From Phaeosaccion multiseriatum (taxonomy: Eukaryota; Ochrophyta, other classes), in NCBI GenBank assembly GCA_965112735.1, contig OZ218956.1, positions 3,658,001-3,722,000 on the forward strand: DNA of 64,000 nucleotides, given 5' to 3'. This document shows positions 22,923-35,829 of this stretch, one piece after another. Position 1 is the stretch's first letter. Each line of letters starts with the position of its first letter. A program made the position numbers and the translations under genes. The notes beneath the pieces are model-generated. The model saw only the letters and a list, made by a program, of their open reading frames with translations, did no database searches and was not told where the DNA came from.

Positions 22923-25900
22923 TCACCTTCTCTCCTCACCCTCCTCCTCACCCTCCTCGTCCTCCTCGTCACTTCTCATGCCCTCCTCCTCCCCGTCTTC
23001 ACCGCTGCTCAGCACCTCCGTCCCCTCCTGCCCTTGTCCCTGCATCACTACTCTGAGCTCATCCAAGAGCCCGGGCACCACCCTCGGTGGCGGCGGCTGG
23101 CGTCTGTCCTGCCCCCCTTCGTCCTGTGTGCCTCCTTCAGACTTCTTCTTCTCTCCATCTCGGCTTCCTCCACAGTTCTCCTCCTGTTCCTCCCGCTCAT
23201 CCTCTTTCTGCTCCTCTTCATCCTGCTCCTCCTTCTCATGCTCCTCCTCCTCCTCCTCCTCCTCCTCCTCCTCCTCGCCTTGTACAGATGTGGCACCCTC
23301 TTGATCCTTCCTCAGATTCAGCAGAAGCATCGCTCCTTCCTTTGTCTTTCGCCGCCCTTGGGGCTGCTGCTGCTGTATCACCAACTGCTGCTGATGAGGC
23401 TGGCCCAAGCTATCCCCGCGCGCCCCCACCACAGCTTCCCCCTCCCCCGCCTCACCCCCCTCCTTCTCCTCCTCCTCCTCCCCCCCCTCCTTCTCCTCCT
23501 CCTCCTCCTCTTCCCCCCCCTCCATGCCCTCGGGCACTGCACAGCCAGGCAGTGGCACAACCCTTGTCTTGCCCCTCGGCACCTTCCTCTTGCTCAACAC
23601 TCCCTCAAGCTCCCCCATGACATCCTGCCCCATGGTCTCCAGGCTTGGCCGAGCGGAGGAGGAGGAGGAGGAAGAAGAAGCAGAAGCACCGCTTGGTTGT
23701 ACTGCCTGTCCTCCCATCACGCTCGCCCCCAGCCCAACCTCGTAGTAGGAAGCCCCTCCTCCTGCCCCCCCTCCCTCTCCTCCCTCTCCTCCCTCTGTAT
23801 GCACCCACTCGGGGCTGTCCACCAGCTGCCCTCCCAATGCCACGAAGCAGTCCATCATCTCCATGTCGATGCCGAGATTTGTTTCGATGTTCTCGACATT
23901 GCCAGCCTGTTTCACACCCCCACCCTCCGGCTCCACTGCTACTGTATCACCAACAGCTGTGTCACCAACAACGGCTGCTGCCCCTAGTGGCGGTGCCCCG
24001 CCCCCCCCCACCAAGGAAGCCAAAGACAGCTTCGAGCCTGACAAGCTAAGCCAGCTCGTGCTCGTGCTCGTACTCGCGCTCGCCGCTCTCCCTCCTGCCC
24101 CTGCCCCCGATCGCTCCCCCCCCTCCTCCTCCCCTGGGCTCTCCCAATCCTCGAGACCGCTATATACCCCACTGGTGTTGAGGTTGTTGTTGCTGTTGTT
24201 GTCGTTGTCGTTCCGCCCGCCCCTCATCCCTCCCCCTCCGTCCCCTCTTCCTCCCCTGCTGCTGCTGTTGCTACTGTCGGAGGAGGAGAGCAGCGGTATC
24301 CTCTGCTGCACCTCCGCCGCCTGTTCTATGAGAGAACCCACTAGTTGGGCCCCTCCCGATCCGGACCCAATTGCAGTCACGAGGTGGTCCTTGGCGGAGG
24401 AGTAGGCCCCTGTCAGCCATTGTACATCAAGATAGTCGAGGGGGAGGCGCCCCGCGAGCTCTGCATCCAAGGAGCGGAGGGGTAGTCGCCAAGAGTGAGG
24501 GGAATGACAGACGAGAGGGGGCGGAGGGGAGGGGAGAGAGAATTGTGATTGAGCTGAGGCTGGGAGAGGGACAGGGAGAAAGAGAGGGAGAGGGAGAGGG
24601 AGAGGGAGAGGAAGAGGGAGAGGAAGAGGGAGAGAGGAAGAGGGAGAGAGGAAGAGGGAGACAGCGAGCAGAGAAAGAGAGGGAGAGAGAGGGAGAGAGA
24701 GGAAGAGGGAGAGAGAGAGGGAGAGAGGGAAAGGGAGAGAGAGAGAAAGAGGGAGAGACTTCTCTTCCGACTTATCTTTGTACACTTGCTCACTGACTTA
24801 CTGACTCACTGACTTACCTGCGTACCGCCCTTCGCTGTCCCTCTCCTGCTGATATGAGGCGAGTGCCTTGTTGACGGCTCCCTGACACGCGTACAGACAC
24901 GTCAGCGCTGACTCCGTCTGTGGGGGGGGTGTCAGGACAAGGGGAGAGGGGGGTGTCAGGACAGGGGGGAGGAGGGTGTGACGACAGGAGGAGGGGGTGG
25001 CAGGACAAGGGTGAGAGGTGGGATGTCAGGACAGAGGTAGGGGTGGGATGGTGAGGGAGCGGAGCCCGCGAGAGGGAGGGAGACGAAAAGTTGGGGAACA
25101 GTACACAAAAACAAGAAGGAGAGTCCCTCGCGGATGCCCCCCGGGGTACCTTCCCCCCCTGGGTACCCCCCCCCCCTGGTTACCCCCACCCCCCTATCCC
25201 TCTGACCTGCAGGCGGAGGGCGGAGAGAGAGGCGGAGAGGTCCCTTGCAACTCGAAGCTCCTCCACCTCGTGCGGTGCCAGGGGAGACGCCGTCAGAGCC
25301 GCTGGAGAGGCATATGGGCAGGGCAGGAGCAAAAGGCACATGGGCAGGGAAGAGGTTTATGGGCAGGGCAGGGCTTAGGAACGGAGGCGATGAGTACTAC
25401 TTAAGGGTACTTAAGGGGAGGGAGGGGGCTTTGAGTTCGGCAGACTCTGTCTGTCGGTGTGGAGTCACTGTGGAGTGACTGTCGACTGTCGACTGTCAGC
25501 CTTCCGCTTCACTGTGGAGTGACTGTCGAAGGTCAGCCTTCCGCTTCACTTGATCGCATCCCTGACACGCGCTCTCTCGGCAGCCCTCCCCTCCCCTCCC
25601 CTCCCCCTGTTACTCCCCTCTCCTCCCCCGGTTACTCCACTCACCGGCATCACACAGCGGTGGCGGGCTTGCGTGTTGTAGGGCGAGCTGCAACTGAGTG
25701 GTACTGTCACAGAGGATGGAGCACACGTGCTGAGTAGCGCTCTTCACGGCACGCACACAGGCCGAGTGACGCGCACCAGGGAGGGTGATGGCCATGGTTA
25801 GCACCTGGTCATTCAGTCATCATTTCACAGATGGCAGGGGAGTGGGGGGGGCGTGAGGGGCGGAGGAGTGGGGTTAGGGAATAGATGTCAAGAAGGGCAG

Positions 25901-25961
25901 ACAGGGAGAGAGAGAGAGAGATACCGGGAGAGAGAGAGCGACAGAGAAAAGAGGGAGAGGG

Positions 25962-25996
<35 letters not shown>

Positions 25997-26801
25997 TAAA
26001 AGACTCAGAGGGAGAGCAGACATGACACAGCCAGGCCCTTACCTCCTCCACGGCCACAGCGAAGTAGTGCAGCTCCTCGTGCAGCGCGGCGCTGATGGCC
26101 TGAAGGTCGAACAGGAAGCGTGCGGCACCCCTTCCTTTCCCCGCCCCTCTATTGCCATCCTCACCCCCTCCTCCTCCTGCTGCTCCTTCTCCTCCCCCTC
26201 CTCCCCCTCCTCCTCCTCCTCCTCCTCCTCCTCCTCCTGCTGCTGGGCTAGTGCCGTGTGTGTGTGTTGCAGCGCCGGCAGAGGCGGAAGGGAATCGGAC
26301 GGGCCACGCCGCAGCGGCTGAGGGGGGAAGAGGGGAGGGGGGGGACATGGACAGGCATGAGGGCAGGCATATGGGCAGGCATATGGGCAGGCATGAGGGC
26401 AGGCATATGGGCAGGCATATGGGCAGGCATGAGGGCAGGCATGAGGGCAGGCATGAGGGCAGGCATGAGGGCAGGCATATGGGCAGGCATATGGGCAGGC
26501 ATGAGGGCAGGTAGAAGGGCTGACAGGCATACAGGTGGGCAGAAATACGACCAGCAGCCTGCTTCTGACTCTCCTCACCCTCACCCATCCACCCCTTTGT
26601 CCTGACACCCACCACTTTATGTCCTGACACCCCCTACTCACCTACGACCAGCCTGGCGTACTTCACGTGCTCCAAACACGTGTCCAGCGCCTCTGCAAGC
26701 ACCGCCCTCACCTCCCCCGCCATGAGCCCTCCTGAGTCCTGACACTCCTCCTCGCTGCTGGGCCCGACACCAGGTGCAACGGAGCTGCCCCTGCCCATAT
26801 G

Positions 26802-26837
<36 letters not shown>

Positions 26838-29379
26838 CATATGACTGCTCTGATTCACCTCCAGGCGGGCGATGGGAGGCATGGGCACAGCAAGGCGCAG
26901 ACCCATACCTGGTGTTGGGTATCAAGTGTTGGGTATAAGGAGCGAGGAGTGAGGCGTGAGGTGTGAGGTGTGAGGTGTGAGGTGTGAGGTGTGAGGTGTG
27001 AGGGGTGAGGTGTGAGGGGTGAGGTGTGAGGTGTGAGGTGTGAGGTGTGAGGTGTGAGGTGTGAGGTGTGAGGTGTGAGATGTGAGGTGTGAGGTGTGAG
27101 GTGTGAGGTGTGAGGTGTGAGGTGTGAGGTGCGAGGTGTGAGGTGTGAGGTGTGAGGTGTGGGATGACAGGACGGAAGGAAGGAGACCGAGGCACCGCCC
27201 GCAACCACTCCCCCACCCCACTCACGCACACACACGCACACACACACACACTCACGCACATACACGCACACACACACACACACACACTCACGCACACACA
27301 CGCACACACACACACACACGCACCGGCGGCTTGGCTGCAGCGGATGAGCCTGAGTGTGGCCAGCACCGCCCTCTTGAGGGAGAGCACCTCAGCCACGAAG
27401 GCGTCTTGTTGGGCACACAGGGACACGCACTCTCTCTCGCAAGAGGCCTTGGCGACGACGTAGAGCACACGCAGACCACCACCCAGCCCCAGCAGGTACA
27501 GGGGGGAGAGGGCGAGGGTGCGCTGTCTAAAAGGGGTGAGGAGGGGGAGGAGGGGAGGGGAGGGGGGGGAAGGGGAGGGGAGGATACGGAGGAGAGGGAA
27601 GGGGAGGGGATGCGGTTGGGTTGTGAGTGGTGAGGGTGAGGTGTCGAGTTGTCTAAAAGATAAAAAGAGGGGCAGCACAGTGCGAGAGCAGATTGTGACA
27701 GGATCATACTCTATCCCTCCCTCCCTCCCTCCATCCCCTCCTTCTTCTCCCCATTCACTGCCATCCACGGCCATCCTCCCTACCTGCCCGTGAGAATGAA
27801 CACCGTGCCCGCCAGAGCCACCGTTCCTGCCAGCCACGCGTCCGTCTCACGGGCCTGGCGACGCTGCAAGACGTCGAATGTTCAACAGGGCAAGGGCAGG
27901 CAAGGGCGGGGGAGAGGGGAGGGAGACGGACAGGAGAGAGGGAGGCATGGAAGGTCAGAGCGTCGCGCCGAGGGGGCCCAGGGGGGGTCGGGGGAGGTGA
28001 GCGACCGACTTCCCCTCCCTCCCTTCCTCCCTCACTCACTCACTCACTCACTCCTTCTCTCCCTCACTCAATCACTTACTCTCCCTCCCTCCCTCCCCCC
28101 TTCCTTCACGCCCTCCCTCTCTCGCTCCCCCCCTCCCTTCCTCCCCCACCTTGAGCTTTCTGAGTCTCTCCCTGTTTGACCAGAGAGATCGGCGGCGAGG
28201 CCTGGCGAAGTCTGCTGGATCTGTGTCGAGCTCGGCTTGATGGCGCTGCTGCTGCTGCCACTGCTGCTGCTGCTCCTCGCTGCCGAGCGGTACACAGAGG
28301 GAACACACACACATACGCAGAGAGAGAGGGGGAGGTAGGGAGAGAGAGATAGTGACAGTGAGAAGAGACAGTTTGAGAGGGAGGGGGAGAGAGGCAGACA
28401 GAGGCAGACAGAGGCAGACAGAGGCAGAGAGAGGGGGGGGGGGATGAGAGGTACAGTTCCGCATCTCCGTGTTTCTCTCCACACTTCCATACGCACTGAC
28501 ACTGACGCACCTGCTGCCTAGATGAGGAGGCTGATGGTGCTGGTGCTGGTGCTGGAGCTGTTGATGGAGCTGGTGCTGCTTTCGCCTCCCCACCTTGGGG
28601 GTGAGGATGAAGGTGCGGAGGCGACTCAGCTTGGGGAGGATGGCGTCCACATGTACGGAGTACATGCCGCGGAAGAGCACGGAGGGGCACCACAGGGCGT
28701 GCAGCACAGCTGAGGAGGAGGGCGGGGAGGAGGAGGAGGAAGGGGCAAGGAGGGACACGTGACGGACCGCCCTCCTTAGCCAGTGGCGCAGCACCCCCAG
28801 CCACTCTGCGAGTTGTTCGAGTAGGAGGGAGAGGTGGGGGGGCAGGCCACTACTTCTAGTGCTGCGGGGGTCGGGGTCTTGTCGTCCTTCTTCTTGTCGG
28901 TTGTCGTCTCGGTCGTCTTCGTCGTCCCCACTTGCCCCACTCGCGCTGCTGCGACTCCTCCTCCTCCCCTTCCTGCCGCCGCCGCCGCCGCCACCGCCGC
29001 TGCTGCTGCTACTGCTACCACTCGGACAGGCAATGCCACGGCCATCCCCGCTGCCGTCACCGGGCGGCGGGATGGGGGTGGACGTGGGACGGCCACCGGC
29101 ATCGTCAGTGTCGCAGGGTTGGGAAAACGCTGCGACAGCCACCCCGGCCCCAATGAGCAGGTCCTTGAGGGAGGTGGAGGCGATGAGGGTGGTGACCTTG
29201 TCCTTGCTCCACTCCGCCGCGCTGCTGCCGTATTCTCCTCCCCATTTCAGCAGTTCCGTCGACCATGCAGCTCTATTGTCGTGGTCATCGGCCCTTTCCT
29301 CTGCTCCCATCGAGTCTACTGTCGATAGCGGTGCCTGCCCGGGCTGAGCCACTGGGGAGGAGTGCTCTGGGGGTTCCAT
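22923..29379 (-). CDS. Vezatin-like membrane protein
   Basis: Ten exons on the minus strand: 29379–28511, 28276–28150, 27863–27784, 27526–27324, 26908–26646, 26099–26043, 25804–25645, 25301–25207, 24917–24818, 24460–22923. They sum to 3492 nt (1163 residues). Two hydrophobic segments (AWLAGTVALAGTVFIL and SPLYLLGLGGGLRVLYVVA) precede LRLIRCSQAAGMGLRL joined to PMPPIARLE across an intron. That matches my memory of the fungal vezatin/Inp2 signature, in which LRLIQE-type sequence leads into PLPPxSRLE. Vezatins are membrane adaptors for myosin at junctions or peroxisomes. N- and C-terminal thirds are low-complexity; the C-terminus is acidic with poly-Gln containing QQQLVIQQQQ. The donor of exon 5 is ambiguous (26646 or 26642). 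Gene start is shared head-to-head with POLD1, 403 bases apart. Confidence 0.6.
26930..27165 (-). repeat. 8-base tandem array in vezatin-like intron 4
   Basis: About 27 units of GGTGTGAG on the plus strand (CTCACACC in the sense of the gene), with occasional GGGGTGAG and GGTGCGAG variants. The array fills much of the intron between the exons at 27324 and 26908. The donor end of the same intron is a (GTGTGCG)n-like tract. Confidence 0.8.
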
Positions 29380-29782
29380 TTTCGCACCCTCTACCAAGAC
29401 TCAGAGTTGTCTGCTGCTGCTTTTGCTGCTGCTTTTGCTGCTGCTTTTGCTGCTGCTGCCAAACCAGGACACACCACCGCTGCTGAGGTGTCCACCCTCC
29501 CCTCCTACACCGATGCTGAGGCTAGATCCCCTTTGATTGGGCCATCCACGTATGGTTAAGACTTGGGAAGGCGGAGATAAGTTGATGGGAAGGAAGTAGA
29601 GTGAAGAGGGGCCGATTCCCAGGCCACTGCCAACTCAGTTTCAGTTTCAGTTTCTCAATTTCCTAATTTGAATCGTTGAATGATATTTCCTTTCTGTCTG
29701 TCCTTAAAGAGGGGGGTCATTACGTGATCGAGCAAGCATAGACATCACCTAAGCTGAGCCACGGAACCGAGAGAAGGGAGAC
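29380..29782. promoter_or_regulatory. Divergent promoter region, vezatin-like gene and POLD1
   Basis: The 403 bases between two opposed start codons are locally more AT-rich than the surroundings (about 29630–29700, including three TTTCAG units and AATTTGAATCG). No clear TATA box is seen. Co-regulation of the two genes is possible but not shown. Confidence 0.5.
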
Positions 29783-31021
29783 ATGGCTGGAGGAGATAAA
29801 AGAGCGTCCCCGTATGCCCAAAGCTCGGGCGGGAAGCGGTGAGTCGAGGGGGAGAAGAAAGGAAGAAAAACGCGCAGGGAAAGAGCCTTTGACCACGCGA
29901 GACATGGTACACGAGACATTCGGCAACCACGAAGCACTTCAGTGCAGCCTGCAGTTCCTTAACGATGCTCAGGAGGAAGCCTTCGGGGGGGGGGGGAAAC
30001 CTCTTGATGATCTGGTGCGAGAAGAGACGACGGTGCTCTGCATTTCGTCAATCAAATCTCAGAAGCCAGCTCTCCTCTCCCTCCAACTGAGGGGAGGAAG
30101 ACACAACCAGAAGGGGAAGTGGGCCCGGGGGGAGAAAGTGGGACAGACCGGGGCTGTCCTTCTGAGTCGCAGCTTGGCGTGGAGCAGCGCCACGCAAAGG
30201 CATCACATCGTGCCCAGGCACTATTCCAACGTTCGCATGGTCTTAAGCCCAATATCCTAGGCCCAAGTCCCAAGGCCCAGGCCTGAGCAGGAGGGCTCCA
30301 GTTCGCCTGACCCACCCGTTCCTGCCCTTTGTTGCCCCCCGCCCGTCCTTGCCTCCTTCACGACAAGCAGACCCCGAGCGGCTGGCACCGAGGACTCACA
30401 GGAGGCCTCACAGGAGGCAGACGACCATGATGACATCATGTTCGATGTGGACGAGGCCATGGAGGACGAGATGGCAATGGACGCAGAGAGGGAGGCGGAC
30501 GAAGAGGCCGCCAGAGGTGAGGAGATGTCAGCTTCTATCCTTCGAGGGATCTCACCTCCTCCGTCTCCCCTGTCGCGGGGAGGGGGGGGGTCCTCACTCT
30601 CCCTCCCTCCCTTCCTCACCTCAGTCCTCTCACTCACTCACCTCACGGACGCCCCCTCTGCTTCCCCTGTGCTGTGCTGTGCTGTATCACCAACTGCTGT
30701 GCTGTGAGCGAAGGCGCCCCTCCCGTGGCAGACGACGAAGGCCTGTCCTCAAGCACTGGCACTCACGCCGCCAAGTGGCCGAGACCCCCTGTGGCCGCTG
30801 ATATGGACCCGGGAAAGAAACCCCTCATCTTTCAGTGGGTCGACATCGACATGGCCGCTGGAGGTGGGGGATGGCAGTGGATGGAGAGGAGGGATGGCAG
30901 TGGATGGGGAGGGGGGGGGGGTGACAGTAGATGGAGAGGGGATAGCAGTGGATGGGGGGGGGGGATGACAGTAGATGGAGAGGGGATAGCAGTGGATGGG
31001 GAGGGAGGGAGGGAGGGAGAG

Positions 31022-31076
<55 letters not shown>

Positions 31077-34000
31077 CCGGTTTGGCCGCCTCGTGTGTGT
31101 GTGTGTTTGAGAGAGAGAGAGAGATGCTCACGGCAAGCCCTCTGACCGCCGCTACCCCCCCTACCCCCTTGCCCCGCACAGAGCCGCTGAAGGTGGACCC
31201 GTTGACCGGCAAGGTGCCTGCCGTGGGGGCCAAAGACTTACTCGTGCCCATCATTCGCATCACCGGAGTCACACCCGAGGTGAGGCTAGCGTGAGGTTAG
31301 CCTTTTCTTACGTGTTGTACTTACACGTGTGCACATACTTAGGTCCCTACGTGTGTGCTTACGTGTGTGCTTACGTGTGTGCTTACCTGTGTGCTTACGT
31401 GTGTGGATGTGTGGATGTGTGGGGAGTGGTTTCTCCAATGCCGATCCCGATCCCGGCATCTACTGCCATCCCCCCTCCCCTCTGCGCCCCTCTGTGCGGC
31501 TCTCATCACTCACCAACCCCTCCATCTCCATCTACTGCCATCCCCCAGGGGCACAGCGTGTTCGCGCATGTGCACGGCTTTACGCCTTACTTGCTTGTAC
31601 CCGCCCCCACGGGATTCACGCAAGAGAAGGTCGCCGCTCTGAGGAAGGTGAGAGAGAGAGGGGCGGGGGGGGGGGTGAGTGAGGAAAGGGGAGAGGGAGG
31701 GAGAGAGAGAGAGGCAGAGAGGGAGAGAGCGGAGAGAGAAGGAGAGAGGAGAGGGGTTAGTCATTCTGTGGTGAAAGTGAGTTTTACCGTCCTCCCTCAA
31801 ATCTCTCCCATCTCTCTGCTGCGGCCTCTCTACCTCGCTATCCACCCTCCTCCTCCTCCTCCTCCTCCTCTTCCTCCTCCTCCTCCTCCTCCTCCTCCTC
31901 CTCCTCCTCCTCCTCCTCCTCCTCCTCCTCCTTTTCCTCCTCCTCCCTCCTTGTCGAGGCTTTGGACCTGAAGCTTCGGTCGAGTGCCCGAGGTGCTGAC
32001 CAGCGCCTCAAGAACCTTTGTCTGGGTGTGAGCTTCACAGACGAGAGGCAGAGCATCTTGGGGTACCACTTCGGCAAGACACGCAAGTTCCTTCAGGTAG
32101 GTGGAACCGTTGGTGATACAGCGAAGGGAGGGGAGGGGAGGGGAGGGGCGCGGGATGTCAGGTCGTGCGTCGTCGTTGTGGAGAGACACAGAGTCACAGA
32201 GAGAGACACAGAGTCCGAGAGAGAGAGACAGAGAGACATAACACATAAAGAGGGCCCGCGAGGAGATGGCTTGGCTTACCCCACTCCCCCCCCCCCCCCC
32301 CCCCCCAGATCTTCGTTGCGATGCCCTCCCTGGTGGTCAAGGCCAAGAGCGCCTTCCACGAGGGTATCCGGGTTGGGGCGGAGGAGGTGCGTATCGGCAC
32401 CACCTACGAGAGCAACGTGCCCTTCGTGCTGCGCTTCATGGTGGACAAGGTAAGAGAAGGATCCTTGTCCCTAGAGAAGAGGATTGGCTCATATATATGC
32501 CTGTCTGTCCATATGCTTTGCTTGCGTTAGGGCCGACTCCAGACCAGAAAACCGATTTATTCTTATTCCGCGGTCCCTCCTCTCTCTCTGTGTGTCTTGC
32601 TCTCCAGGAAATCTCCGGAGTGAACTGGCTGGAGCTGCCTGCAGGTGAGCCGCAGCCCCTTCTCTCTCCCTCTCTGTGCTCTCTCTCTCGCCCCTCTCTC
32701 CTTCCCTCTCTCTCACCCCCCTCACCCTCCCCTCCCCCCACCCCCCCCCCGTAGGCTCCTACTCTCTCCGCGGCGCCAAGGGCAAGCTCTCCCGCTGCCA
32801 GCTCGAAGCGGACGTGTGTTTCCCCTCCATCATATCGCACGCCCCCGAGAAGGAGTGGAACAAGATTGCCCCCCTGCGTATTCTCTCCTTCGACATTGAG
32901 TGTGCAGGGAGGAAGGGCTGCTTCCCGGAGGCAGAGCTCGACCCCGTCATTCAGATTGCCAACTACGTCAAGATCCAAGGAACGGACATTGTGCTGGCGA
33001 AGAACGTGTTCACCCTCAAGGGCTGCTCGCCCATCGCAGGTAGCCACGTCATGTCCAGCGACACAGAGGCTGAGGTATGTACGTGGGTATCCGAATTGGG
33101 TATTCGAATTGGGTATCCGAGTTGGGTCTTCGAATTGGGTGTCCGAATGGGGTATCCGAGTTGGGTGTTGCGTATCCGATTTGGGTATCCGATTTGGGTA
33201 TCCGATTTGGGTCTCCGATGTCGATATCCGATTTGGGTCTCCGATTTGGGTATCCGATTTGGGTATCCGATTTGGGTATCCGATTTGGGTATCCGATTTG
33301 GGTCTCCGATTTGGGTATTCGATTTGGGTATCCGACTCCGCTCATGTCCTCTTTCCTCTCCTCTCTCTCCTCCACTCGCCTCCCCTTTCTCTGGATGAAT
33401 GTATGATGAATGCATGTACTCACAGATGCTGATGAAGTGGAGCGCCTTCGTGCGAGCCATAGACCCGGACCTCATTACGGGCTACAACGTACAGAACTTC
33501 GATGTGCCCTACCTCCTCAACCGGTCCGTCGTCGCCAACCTGTGGAACCTACGCTTGGGTGTCGTTGCTGGGTGTTGCGGGGTTGGGTGGGATGTGATGG
33601 AATTGGGCATGGTTGGGTGGCAGCATCTCGTGGTGGGGAGCCGCCCTTGTTTGTCCCTCCCTGCCTCTGCCTGCCGCTTGATTGCCTTGATTGATGCGCG
33701 TCTGTCTCCCTCTCCCCCTCTCGCCCTCCTCATCCTCCCTCCCTCCCTCCCTCCCTCCCTCCCCAGCGCTGCTGCCCTGAAGAAGAAGCACCCCATCCTG
33801 GCGGGCTTTGGCGAGTGGGGCCGTATGCTCAACGCAAGATGCACCATGAAGGACACCACCTTCCAGAGCAGGTGACTCAATGACACCAAGTACTGACTGA
33901 CTGACTGGCTGACGCACTGACACCAAGTACTGACTGACTGAATGAGAGACTCAATGACACCAAGTACTGACTGACTGACTGGCTGACGCACTGACACCAA

Positions 34001-35785
34001 GTACTGACTGACTGAATGAGTGACTCAATGACACCAAGTACTGACTGACTGAATGAGTGACTCAATGACACCAAGTACTGACTGACTGACTCAATGAGTG
34101 ACTCAATGACACCAAGTACTGACTGAATGAATGAGTGACTCAATCACACCAAGTACTGACTGACTGAATGAGTGACTCAATGACACCAAGTACTGACTGA
34201 CTGAATGAGTGACTCAATGACACCAAGTACTGACTGACTGAATGAGTGACTCAATGACACAAAGTACTGACTGACTGACTGAATGAGTGACTCAATGACA
34301 CCAAGTACTGACTGACTGATTGAAGGAGTGACTCAATGACACCAAGTACTGACTGACTGATTGAAGGAGTGACTCAATGACACCAAGTACTGACTGACTG
34401 ATTGAAGGAGTGACTCAATGACACCAAGTACTGACTGACTGAATGAGTGACTCAATGACACCAAGTACTGACTGACTGACTGGCTGTCTGACTGACTGAC
34501 TGGCTGTCTGACTGACTGACTGGCTAACTCACTAACTCACTGGCTAACTTTATAAATCACCAACTTACTGATTGACTGACTGACTTACTGACCATCTGAC
34601 TGACTGCCTGAATGGCTGGCTGCCTGACTAAGTGACTGACTCTCTCACTCACCGACTCACTCAATGACGCAACAGCGCCTTTGGCAAGAGAGAAAACGTG
34701 GAGACGACGATCCACGGCCGTGTGCTCTTGGACATGATGCCCTACATGTTCCGCAATCACAAGCTTAGCTCCTACAGGTGAGGGGAGGGGGTGGAGGGAG
34801 GGAGGGATGGCAGTGGATGGGAGGGGGGGAGGGAGTGGCAGGACAGGGAGTTGGTGAGGCTGTGGCTTTCTGAAGAAGATGAATTGAACGTCCGCCTTCT
34901 TCCCTACGCCACCCTCCCTCCCTCCCTCCCTCCCTCCCTCCCTCCCTCCCTCTGGTCACTCCCAACCCCCCCACACAGCCTGAACAGCGTGTCGGCCGAG
35001 TTCCTCGGGCAGCAGAAGGAGGACGTCCATCATTCCATCATCTCAGACCTCCAGGGGGGCGACGATGACGACCGCAGAAGGCTTGCTGTGTACTGCATCA
35101 AGGACGCTGAGCTTCCCCTCCTCCTCATGGACAAGGTCAGTGGAGTGGAGTGGAGTGGAGTGGAGTGGAGTGGAGTGGAGTGGAGTGGAGTGGAGTGGAG
35201 TGGAGTGGAGTGGAGTGGAGTGGAGTGGAGTGGAGTGGAGTGGAGTGGAGTGGAGTGGAGTGGAGTGGAGTGGAGCCGAGTGGAGTGGACGCGGTGGTGT
35301 GTTCCGAAGAATGTTGTTCCGTGGGTGTTCCGTGGGTCTCACGGACACCTCGTATTTGACTGACTGACTGGCTGGCTGGGTAGGTGGGTGGCTCACTGAC
35401 GTGCTGGCTGGCTGGCTGGCTGGCTGGCTGACTAGCTGACTCGCTTAGGGGCGATGATTGATTCGACACCCCCACCTGCCCACCCCCCCCCCCGAGCAAC
35501 AACCCCCTTTCTCCTCACCCCAAGCACCCCCCCGTCCTTCCATGCCCCATTCCGATGCCCAATTCCGATGCCCAATGAATGGCACGTACACACAGTTGAG
35601 CGTGGTGGTGAACACCATTGAGATGGCGCGCGTGACGGGGGTGCCTCTGAACTTCATCCTCGCAAGGGGGCAGCAGATCAAGGTGCAGTATCTGCTTGCT
35701 TAGGCCTGGGCTAGGATGGGCTGGGCCAGAGCAGTGTGTGTAGGGGGTGAGGCCGTAGGATGGAGCGAGCAGGATGTATGTACTC

Positions 35786-35829
<44 letters not shown>

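Noticed and set aside
33880-34460. Regularly spaced repeats of about 40 bases, CRISPR-like at first sight
   Set aside because: Units are contiguous and nearly identical with no unique spacers, and the array lies inside a eukaryotic intron with good splice sites.
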